Virus record (IMG/VR): IMGVR_UViG_3300037042_001023
Coordinates: 1-46,271 of that record
Reading direction: 5' to 3' (one strand)
Origin: a virus
Length of the DNA: 46,271 nt
Below the pieces are notes generated by a model that was given only the letters and a program-made list of their open reading frames with translations, did not search any database and was not told the DNA's origin. Every line of letters starts with the position of its first letter. The first letter of the stretch is position 1. The position numbers were made by a program, and so were the translations under genes. Shown here piece after piece: positions 17,248 to 24,691 of the stretch.

Positions 17248-18780
17248 ATGGCTGAAGACAATAAAATACCAGTAGTAATAAGAACACAAGTTTATTTATC
17301 AGATCCTGACTATTTCTGTAATAAATCTTGGACCATGTCGTACAATATGAATACTGGAAGTTGGATTTCTTTTCACACTTACATACCTAATTTCTATATA
17401 GGAGAAAACAATTTCTTTTATTCAGGACTTAATGGATGTTGTGATGATGCTGATGCTGGTGGTTTTCAAGTTATTGCTGGAGTATTAGATCCTAAAGTAC
17501 CAACTACTAGTACTACAACAACCTATCCTCGTATTACAACAACCTCCACTACTACAATAATAGATTGTACATTAATGGGAAGAGGTGTTATAACTGATTG
17601 TGATTTAGATGGAACTGGAATAATTACTGTGCCTACAGTACCCACTACTACTATATGTCAAAGACCTTCTAACTTAACAGTGTTTATATTAATACAAGGA
17701 TATACATTAGGAACAGATCCAGAAGTAATATTTACAAATAGTTCCCAAGATGCATGTGATGCAATCCCTGCTATTAATTATGTTAATAGTATAGGTAATA
17801 CAGATGGTAGTACAATAGATAAATTTAATTCATATGTTAATAATATATCAGATGAACTAGCACTTGGTAATATAGTTTATTATGGTGATAGTAATGATTG
17901 TACATTTGTTCCTGATGGATGGTATGTTTGTCAAACTCCACTTCCATTATCCTATGTTTATAATATTATAGGAGGTGTAGTTGTAGATATAGTAGCTTGT
18001 GATTGTGCAACCACAACTACAACAACTACTAGTATACCAAATATAACAGAATGCTGTGGAATTTTATTATCATCTACTGATGCTATTAGCTATTTAAATA
18101 AAACAACTGATGTTGTTAGTCCATTAAATGTACCAGGTTATGTAACATCTTTAGGTATAGCTATGACAGTTGATAAACTTTGGTCTATTGATACTGATAT
18201 AAAAGAATGGGATATTATTCTAGCACCATTTTCTGCTACATTTAATAGAACAATTTCTTTTCCTGGAGGATTTACTACATCATCTGGAATAGTTGCTTTA
18301 AACAACACTACATTGATTGGTATAAATGATACACCATCTCAACAAGAGGTTACAGAATTAGACATCACTACATTAAGTGCATCTGCTACTATTAAATTTA
18401 CATTACAAACAGATAGAGTTGCTTATGGTAATCCACTATATATACAGACAGGTCAAATACTTATAATTAATAAAGACACAGTATCTTCTGATTATTATAT
18501 ATCACAATACAATTATTCTACAGGAGCACTTGAACTTGAGATTAACATTGGAAGTGTACAAGCTATATCAATATTTGAATGTAATTGTGATATTTATGTT
18601 ACTGATGTAGATGGACGTTTATATGTAATTATTAAAATTGCACCTTATGTATTATTGTATTTAGGAGTAGAATATACTATTAATGTAACATCTATAAGTT
18701 CTGCAACTCAAGTTGGAACTTGTGTAACTAGTCCTATTGATCAAAATACCACAACAACAACCACTACAACTATTCCTTAA
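17248..18780 (+). CDS. Second muzzle ORF: conserved tail segment fused through Thr linkers to adhesin-like modules
   Basis: 510 residues. Residues 1-82 (DPDYFCNKSWTMSYNM, GSWISFHTYIPNFYIG, NNFFYSG) look like the continuation of the gp10-like fold that the preceding ORF lacks. Thr linkers at ~86-104, ~131-136 and 255-261 separate added modules: a small hydrophobic one, a ~115-residue Cys-rich one (C137-C252) and a beta-propeller-like domain (~268-495: LWSIDTDIKEWDI, NNTTLIGIN, ILIINKD, GRLYVIIKI). It ends with eight Thr and IP. The decorated parts probably project from the muzzle. This split arrangement might be a phage-specific way to attach receptor-binding modules to the tail tip. Its stop is one base before the ATG of the third ORF. 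Confidence 0.65.
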   Translation: MAEDNKIPVVIRTQVYLSDPDYFCNKSWTMSYNMNTGSWISFHTYIPNFYIGENNFFYSGLNGCCDDADAGGFQVIAGVLDPKVPTTSTTTTYPRITTTSTTTIIDCTLMGRGVITDCDLDGTGIITVPTVPTTTICQRPSNLTVFILIQGYTLGTDPEVIFTNSSQDACDAIPAINYVNSIGNTDGSTIDKFNSYVNNISDELALGNIVYYGDSNDCTFVPDGWYVCQTPLPLSYVYNIIGGVVVDIVACDCATTTTTTTSIPNITECCGILLSSTDAISYLNKTTDVVSPLNVPGYVTSLGIAMTVDKLWSIDTDIKEWDIILAPFSATFNRTISFPGGFTTSSGIVALNNTTLIGINDTPSQQEVTELDITTLSASATIKFTLQTDRVAYGNPLYIQTGQILIINKDTVSSDYYISQYNYSTGALELEINIGSVQAISIFECNCDIYVTDVDGRLYVIIKIAPYVLLYLGVEYTINVTSISSATQVGTCVTSPIDQNTTTTTTTTIP

Positions 18781-18781
18781 T

Positions 18782-19648
18782 ATGACAAAAGTTATAACCA
18801 TAAAGTTAGTACAATCTGGACCATCTGCTGGACCATTTAACATTAGTGATATATATGGAAATATTATAGCAGATAATGTTTCTAAGAAAACATTAATTCA
18901 AGGAATAAGTTATGTAGTGAATGTTAATGTAACTATAATCATTCTTACATCTATAGGTAAATGTAATGTATCTATTACTATACCATTAGAAAGTTTTAAT
19001 ATAGTAGAATATCAGAATATAAAATATACACAATCTGTAACTGGATGTTTATGGAGACATCTAACTAACATAGAATTATACAATTATTTCTATGGAACAA
19101 TAGAACCATATATAATTGAATATCCTTTTGCTTATTCATATCAAGATGAAATCCTTCAGAATGTAAAAGACTACACTAAGGCATATGAATATCTTCCTAT
19201 ACCAGATGGTGTATTTAATGACAATGTTAGAATAGAAACAAATGATAAATGGTTTAACAAAGCTGTCTTATATAATGGACAACAAAGTTCAGGAGTATTA
19301 GAACTTGTAGCTAAACCTCTTCATAACTTAAAAGCTTACATGCAATACCCTATTCTTAATACTGAAAGCAAAACTATCACTTATACCAAGAGTGATAATT
19401 TTTATCAGTATAATACATTCTGGGCTGCAGAGAAAAGTTCTCAGATTCCATTATTTAGAACACCATGTGAAAGTCTTTCTATTGATAAGGTGGTGAACCA
19501 AGCTAATATGGACTATGGTCCTAGAAGCTTCAAGAAAGCAACGCTAAGAGCAAAAGAATTAAAGATAAGACATATACTAGATAACTCTGCAAGAACGCAT
19601 CTAGTGTCCCAATTCATAACAGCACCTGCACAAATAAGTTACAAGTAA
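18782..19648 (+). CDS. Third muzzle ORF: 'GPFxI' beta domain plus conserved C-terminal tail segment
   Basis: 288 residues from the ATG at 18782, one base after the previous stop; starts further upstream lie inside the previous gene. Residues 1-70 are a diverged copy of the 'GPF' domain of the 85- and 237-aa fibre genes (SAGPFNISD, then IGKCNVSI). Residues ~71-288 are different: EYPFAYSYQDEILQNVKDY, FNKAVLYNGQQSSGVLELV, KSDNFYQYNTFW and the ending RAKELKIRHILDNSARTHLVSQF. In related phages these strings are, from memory, at the C-terminus of the muzzle protein. The TAA overlaps the ATG of the next gene by one base. It is very likely made in the same amount as the two parts upstream. Confidence 0.65.
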   Translation: MTKVITIKLVQSGPSAGPFNISDIYGNIIADNVSKKTLIQGISYVVNVNVTIIILTSIGKCNVSITIPLESFNIVEYQNIKYTQSVTGCLWRHLTNIELYNYFYGTIEPYIIEYPFAYSYQDEILQNVKDYTKAYEYLPIPDGVFNDNVRIETNDKWFNKAVLYNGQQSSGVLELVAKPLHNLKAYMQYPILNTESKTITYTKSDNFYQYNTFWAAEKSSQIPLFRTPCESLSIDKVVNQANMDYGPRSFKKATLRAKELKIRHILDNSARTHLVSQFITAPAQISYK

Positions 19649-20778
19649 TGAGTGGTAAAGTAAAATGCACATGTGGATGGAGCTGGAACAAATCTGATTC
19701 TAGTAAGAAAGATATGTACATATGTCATGAATGTGGTAGAGATAATTCTAACAACATGAAGAATGGTGGTTGGTTAGATAGTTATGAAGATGGTGGAACA
19801 ATGCAAGAACACCAAGAGAATTATAATAATTCAGAAACATCTGTTCCTGAAGGATATGAAGGAGAAGGATATTCTATGAAAGGAAGAAACTATTCTCCTG
19901 CGTGGGGTGGACAATTTCAAATGGGTGGATTTGTCTATCCAGTTAACTATGTTCCTCAAGCACAAGAAGGAAAAGAATTAACTTTTCTACAACCAACTAG
20001 TGAGAAGTTACCAGAAGGATATGTTATTCCTTATAATACTCCTAGTAGTGAAAGAGCTATGTCTATAGGTGGAGAGAATGGAGAACCAGCTTATTTGATT
20101 CCTAGTTTTAAATATGGTAAACCATTAGATGATCCAATGGAAGAATTTAGAAAAACTGGTGAACATTTAGGTGGTCCATTTAAAACATGGCAAGAAGCTG
20201 ATAAGTGGGAGAATGAAACTAGACATCCAGCAGTTGAGAAAGGAGAAAACATAATGTTCCCTCAAGAACAATTTGCAATGGGTGGTTCTATTCCAGGAGC
20301 TGTAGGTTTCTCATATGCACGTACACAAGGAGCTGCTCCTAGTAATGGTCCTTATGCAAAGAAAACAATGGCTAGTGCACAGAATGGTAAAGAGATGCAA
20401 TACTATCAGAATGGATTAGATTTCAAACCTAAGAGTATTAGTAAGAATGGATCTTGGTTATCTAAATATGATGATGAAGAAGTTATTAAAGATGATAGAG
20501 GACAATGGGATCATCCAGGAAAGATAACAGAAATAGGTTCTAATGAAATAACAATGCAAGGAGTTCCTTATGATGTCCTTGGTATATCAGATACAGGAGA
20601 TACAAAACTAATGAAGCCAGGAAAGAATTATAAGTTTAAGGGTAAGAAGGTTACTGAATATCCTATGGCTCAGAATGGATTAAGACAAGAACAAAAAGGT
20701 TTGCAGAACTTAGATCAATTGACTAACTTTACAAATTATAATAAACCAACTATCGGTGGATGGTTAGATAATTATTGA
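19648..20778 (+). CDS. Cargo-region protein with N-terminal zinc ribbon and repeated 'NGGWLxxY' motif
   Basis: 376 residues. Residues 7-29 form a zinc ribbon (KCTCGWSW, then CHEC). The motif NGGWLDSY appears at 39-46, NGSWLSKY at 267-274 and GGWLDNY at the very C-terminus (370-376). The sequence in between is rich in Gly, Asn and Gln and of low complexity, typical of proteins packed in the capsid. A conserved-looking segment lies at ~286-340 (RGQWDHPGKITEIG, GVPYDVLGISDTGDTKL). Such short Trp motifs may be binding sites for the larger cargo proteins. It precedes the cargo block, and the 1063-aa protein follows after the inserted HNH gene. The stop is TGA, the only non-TAA stop among the complete genes. 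Confidence 0.55.
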   Translation: MSGKVKCTCGWSWNKSDSSKKDMYICHECGRDNSNNMKNGGWLDSYEDGGTMQEHQENYNNSETSVPEGYEGEGYSMKGRNYSPAWGGQFQMGGFVYPVNYVPQAQEGKELTFLQPTSEKLPEGYVIPYNTPSSERAMSIGGENGEPAYLIPSFKYGKPLDDPMEEFRKTGEHLGGPFKTWQEADKWENETRHPAVEKGENIMFPQEQFAMGGSIPGAVGFSYARTQGAAPSNGPYAKKTMASAQNGKEMQYYQNGLDFKPKSISKNGSWLSKYDDEEVIKDDRGQWDHPGKITEIGSNEITMQGVPYDVLGISDTGDTKLMKPGKNYKFKGKKVTEYPMAQNGLRQEQKGLQNLDQLTNFTNYNKPTIGGWLDNY

Positions 20779-20783
20779 GAATC

Positions 20784-21428
20784 ATGATAGAATTTAAAGT
20801 TTGTAAATTGTGTAAAAAAGAATTATCTATTAATAATTTTTGGAAGAATCCAAGTAATAAGGATGGTTATTTTGGAAAGTGTAAAGTTTGTGCAACTAAA
20901 ACAAAAGATATAAATGCTTTAAAGAAACAAAAATATTTAGAAGATAATCTTTGGACTTGCTCTACTTGTAACATTACACTACCATTAACTAAAGAAAATT
21001 TTCATAAAAGAAATGATTCTGATACAGGATTTCAACATAGATGTAAAAAGTGTTTAGAAAAAGATCCAACTAGAGTTAATAGATTAATTAAAAAAGATGA
21101 TTTAGATCTTTTTATTAAAGATAGATTTCATGGAGCAAGGAGTAGATCAATTAAAAAAGGTATAGAGTTTGAATTAACTCTAGAATATTTAAAAGATTTA
21201 TGGAACATTCAAAATGGTTTATGTGCAATAACCAAAATTAAAATGACACATACTATACTAGAAGGTAAATTAAAAACTAATTTAAGTATAGATAAAGTAA
21301 ACCCAGCATTAGGGTATACAAAAGATAATATTCAACTAGTATGTAACATTGTTAATGTTATGAAAAGTGATATGTCAATAGAAGATTTAATGTATTTTTG
21401 TAAACTAATAATTCAAGAAAATGACTAA
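20784..21428 (+). CDS. Free-standing HNH-type endonuclease with two zinc ribbons
   Basis: 214 residues from the ATG at 20784; a TTG nine bases earlier overlaps the previous stop and is less likely. Two zinc ribbons come first (C7-x2-C10 with C33-x2-C36; C59-x2-C62 with C87-x2-C90). A basic linker (KDRFHGARSRSIKKGI) precedes the nuclease core, which has C147, SIDKVNPALGYTKDNIQLVC at ~168-187, N191 and K194. The core matches that of the first HNH gene (9925-10497), with the same GY-x2-(D/G)NI-x-L-(V)C signature. It ends within the next gene (8-bp overlap, ATGACTAA). It is an independent insertion into the cargo block and, like the other, probably a homing endonuclease. Confidence 0.8.
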   Translation: MIEFKVCKLCKKELSINNFWKNPSNKDGYFGKCKVCATKTKDINALKKQKYLEDNLWTCSTCNITLPLTKENFHKRNDSDTGFQHRCKKCLEKDPTRVNRLIKKDDLDLFIKDRFHGARSRSIKKGIEFELTLEYLKDLWNIQNGLCAITKIKMTHTILEGKLKTNLSIDKVNPALGYTKDNIQLVCNIVNVMKSDMSIEDLMYFCKLIIQEND

Positions 21429-24400
21429 AGATTTAATTTTAAAAATAGCTAAAGAAAAGGATCTTAAATCCTTCTACAAGAAATACCCTTCAGAGGAAGC
21501 ATTCATGAAACAACATGGTAAAGCTTTTAAGAAAGCTCAAACATCTAGTGCGATTGATAAATCACAAGGTGGACAAACATGGGGAGGAAGTATGTTTAAT
21601 CAACCTGGAATTCCACAAGAAGGATATACTCCTGGAACTATATCATTAAATGATAGTCAAGTTGAAAATGCAGGAGGTATGTATGATGGTTATGCATTTA
21701 AAGGAGGACCTAGTACTACCACTACCACTACAAAACAACCATTTGATATATCAGGGATAACAGGTGCTCTTTCTGGAATAGGGGAAGGAGCTATGGAATT
21801 TGGTCAACAACAAGCTTTAACAGAAAATAAAGCAGCATGGGCTGGTGCTTCTAATGTATTAAAAGATGCTGAAATATCAACTGCTTATACACCTAAACAA
21901 CCACGTCAACATAACAGACCAGATGATAGAAGAGCTATTGTTAACACTAGTGAATTATATACTCAACCAGGAAGAGGATCTGATATATTAACAGGTCAGA
22001 ATGGATCGTTGATTGGAGGTAATCCAACAGAAATACAAAACACATATGCTCCTAAACATACATTATTTGATGATCTTGGATATGAACCATTATATGATTC
22101 AAATCAAGTTAAAGCATTTCAAGGTGGTGGAGGATTTGGAAATTGGTTTGGACAAGCAACTGATACATTTGGTGGAGATTCTTCTAAAGGATTTATGGGT
22201 AATATGGGACAAAAAAGTATGCTTAGTTCTTTTGGACCTAAACCTGATGCAGGTAGTAAAATAGGTAGTAACATTGGTTCTTTTTTTGGGCCTGCTGGTG
22301 AGTTTTTTGGGGGTGCAATTGGAGGAGCTCTTGATACAGAAGATGAAAAACAAAAAACCCAAGATGCTATAATTAATTCAAATTTTCAATTTGGTAATAG
22401 ATTAGCCATGGCAGGAGATATAACAGGTGGTTTATCAAATATGGGTGTTGGTCAAAATGGTGTGGATCTTCCTACATATGAAGAAGGTGGATACATGAAC
22501 CCTGAATATAATCCACAAGTGATCGCTATGTTTGGTGATCATAATGCTAAAGACTTTGCTGACTATGCACATAAATTTAGAGCTGGTGGACATTTAAAAG
22601 AATATACACCTCCTAGTAATAGAGCTATGGAAACATTTGCATTAGGTGGTAAACTTCAAAGCCATTGGGGTGGAGGAGTAGAAGATATATCTTACAATCC
22701 TTACTTACCAGGTTCTGGTAGAACAGCAATGATTAGTGGAGCTACACATCCAAATGGTGGTGTAGGTATTAGTTATGGAGATGAAGCACAGAATGGATAT
22801 GGATATGCTGCAAATGGTGCAAACATGGAAGCAGATATAGAAGCTGAAACAAGAGAACCTGTAATTGAAATGGCTGATGGTGGTAATATAAATCCTCAAA
22901 CAGGACAACCAGAAACATCTGCTGTTGTATTTGGTAATATCCCATTTACTAAAAAGATAGCAGAAGCTACTGGAGATGAAGATCTTATTAAGTTAGCTAC
23001 TAAGAATGATGGTAGAACATATAAAAAAATAATAGCTGATTTTGCTAAAGGACAAAACAAAGCACAGAGCACTATAACCAAAGCTTCAGAATTAGCTAAT
23101 GATGCTGATAATACTAAATGGGGAAAACTTACATTAAATACTGCAGAGATGATGAAAACTGGTGGTAATACAACTCTTAAAAACTTTGCTGATAGCACAA
23201 TGAAACTAGCTAACCTACAAGATGCTACACAAGATGTTAAGAAAGAAAAATCATATGCTGCAGGATATAATCTTAGTGCTGAAGAATTAGGTAAAGGAAA
23301 TGAAGTGCGTGATTATGATCCTATTACTAAAGATGCTGAATTAGAAAATCCATATGCTAAGTCTGGAGCATTATTAAGTAAAGCTCAGAATAGTAAAGTT
23401 ATAAAAGGAAGAGGTGATAAATGGGATTATTCTAAAGTTGGTAATTCGGAAGGTAATCCAAACTGGGCTACACAAGAACTTTATGATCTTAATTGGACTC
23501 CTGTAGTGGATGAAGCTTATGATGATAAAGAAAGAGCTAAAAAGATGTTGGAGTATTCTAAAACAGTAAAAGGTCCTACAGGAGATAAAATTAGAAAGTT
23601 TCTTTCTAAGTACAACACAGAGGAAGAACAAATTGCTGCGTTAAAAGAACAATCTAAAAATGGGCAAATAGGTCCTGTTCATTATGTTTCAGAAGCAGCT
23701 ATTAAATATACAGCTCCTGGTATGACTACTCCTTTAAAAGAAGAGGTAAAGAAAGAAAAAGAAATTCTAAAAACTACTCCACTTCCTTATAAAGGAAATA
23801 AGTTAGCAGATATTTATGGTATGATTTCTCCATTATTTGAAAGAGATCAACTACCAGGTATTGATCAACGTCAGTTTGCTAAAGAATATATGTCTATGGC
23901 TCAGAATCAATATGAACCTGTACAAGCTCAACAATACTTTCCAGAACTAGATCCTGTATATCGTATGAGTTATGAAGATGCAATGAATCAAAACACTGCA
24001 GATTTTAGAGATGTAGAAAGACAACTTGGAAATAACCCTGCTGCATTATCTGATTTACTTGCTAATAAATATAAAGCAAATCAATCAGTTAAAGCAGAAG
24101 AGTTTAGAACTAACCAAGCTATTGAACAACAAATCTTTGGTGGTAATAGAGGTAAGATAAATCAAGCAAAAGCTATAAACTTACAACTATTAGCTGATCA
24201 AAGAGATAAACAACAGAAAGCAAAATCTATTACAAAGGAAACTCAGCAAGAAGCTGTAGGTTCTATTGCAGATAAATACTTACAACATGATGCTCGTAAT
24301 CAAGAATATAGAGTTAGAAGAAATCTATTTCCTAAATTTGGATATGACCCTTCTGGTAAAATACATACACAAGGTCCTTGGTATCAACCAAACATTCCAC

Positions 24401-24612
24401 AGATATATGGTAGTAAAGCAACATTGTCTCAAGTTCCTATATATGGTCCTGATGGTAAAATAACAGGTTATCAATTACAACAATACGATCCTAATGCTAC
24501 AGAAGCAGATGATTCAATAGCAGATACAACAACACCGATTGGAAAAAGTGGAAAATCTATTTCTAAAAATGCTAAGAACAGTTCAGTTGTTAAAGCATAC
24601 AAAAATTTATAA
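21421..24612 (+). CDS. Large virion cargo protein
   Basis: 1063 residues, rich in Gly, Asn, Gln and Lys. The N-terminal motif (KDLKSFYKKYPSEEAFMKQHGKAFKKAQ) is a repeat-like helix often seen at the start of internal virion proteins of Bacteroidetes phages. A short Thr linker (~98-103) follows at PSTTTTTTKQPF. A glycine-rich middle contains ATHPNGGVGISYGDEAQNGYG and several NGG/GG motifs, and the remainder (~530-1063) is polar and predicted helical, ending in a Ser/Lys-rich tail (GKSGKSISKNAKNSS). No enzyme signature was recognised. The ATG overlaps the stop of the HNH gene. Based on position in the late block and on composition, it is probably ejected with the genome. Confidence 0.6.
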   Translation: MTKDLILKIAKEKDLKSFYKKYPSEEAFMKQHGKAFKKAQTSSAIDKSQGGQTWGGSMFNQPGIPQEGYTPGTISLNDSQVENAGGMYDGYAFKGGPSTTTTTTKQPFDISGITGALSGIGEGAMEFGQQQALTENKAAWAGASNVLKDAEISTAYTPKQPRQHNRPDDRRAIVNTSELYTQPGRGSDILTGQNGSLIGGNPTEIQNTYAPKHTLFDDLGYEPLYDSNQVKAFQGGGGFGNWFGQATDTFGGDSSKGFMGNMGQKSMLSSFGPKPDAGSKIGSNIGSFFGPAGEFFGGAIGGALDTEDEKQKTQDAIINSNFQFGNRLAMAGDITGGLSNMGVGQNGVDLPTYEEGGYMNPEYNPQVIAMFGDHNAKDFADYAHKFRAGGHLKEYTPPSNRAMETFALGGKLQSHWGGGVEDISYNPYLPGSGRTAMISGATHPNGGVGISYGDEAQNGYGYAANGANMEADIEAETREPVIEMADGGNINPQTGQPETSAVVFGNIPFTKKIAEATGDEDLIKLATKNDGRTYKKIIADFAKGQNKAQSTITKASELANDADNTKWGKLTLNTAEMMKTGGNTTLKNFADSTMKLANLQDATQDVKKEKSYAAGYNLSAEELGKGNEVRDYDPITKDAELENPYAKSGALLSKAQNSKVIKGRGDKWDYSKVGNSEGNPNWATQELYDLNWTPVVDEAYDDKERAKKMLEYSKTVKGPTGDKIRKFLSKYNTEEEQIAALKEQSKNGQIGPVHYVSEAAIKYTAPGMTTPLKEEVKKEKEILKTTPLPYKGNKLADIYGMISPLFERDQLPGIDQRQFAKEYMSMAQNQYEPVQAQQYFPELDPVYRMSYEDAMNQNTADFRDVERQLGNNPAALSDLLANKYKANQSVKAEEFRTNQAIEQQIFGGNRGKINQAKAINLQLLADQRDKQQKAKSITKETQQEAVGSIADKYLQHDARNQEYRVRRNLFPKFGYDPSGKIHTQGPWYQPNIPQIYGSKATLSQVPIYGPDGKITGYQLQQYDPNATEADDSIADTTTPIGKSGKSISKNAKNSSVVKAYKNL

Positions 24613-24630
24613 CTAATCTAATTATAAAGA

Positions 24631-24661
24631 ATTACCAGAATTGATTATTAATTTTGGTAGT
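24631..24661. repeat. Inverted repeat over the -33 box upstream of the 878-aa cargo gene
   Basis: Positions 24631-24642 can pair with 24650-24661 (12 bp including two G-U pairs; core ACCAGAATT / AATTTTGGT) around a seven-base loop. No U-run follows, so it is not a normal terminator. The 3' arm contains the proposed -33 TTTG at 24653-24656, so it could be an operator, or an mRNA structure in read-through transcripts. Confidence 0.55.
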
Positions 24662-24684
24662 TCTAATAATTCATATTACATTTG
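24653..24684 (+). promoter_or_regulatory. Strong match to the Bacteroidetes promoter consensus
   Basis: TTTG (24653-24656), a 20-bp spacer and TACATTTG (24677-24684) match the TTTG / TAnnTTTG consensus exactly. The -7 box ends only seven bases before the ATG at 24692, so transcription would start at or just before the start codon, giving a near-leaderless mRNA. The promoter would drive the cargo/polymerase block (24692-45145). Confidence 0.6.
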
Positions 24685-24691
24685 CTTAATT

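Noticed and set aside
18737-18781. Upstream start for the third muzzle ORF
   Set aside because: It lies inside the Thr-coding end of the previous gene. The ATG at 18782 begins the 'GPF' domain exactly like its paralogues.
17200-18790. Stop-codon readthrough or frameshifting joining the three muzzle ORFs
   Set aside because: Each ORF has its own ATG, the 11-base and 1-base gaps put the ORFs in different frames, and no slippery site with a downstream structure is visible. Separate translation is simpler.
24641-24691. Upstream TTG start for the 878-aa cargo gene
   Set aside because: It overlaps the inverted repeat and promoter boxes and adds a sequence (IINFGSSNNSYYICLI) unlike the family start. 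The ATG at 24692 gives the expected N-terminus.
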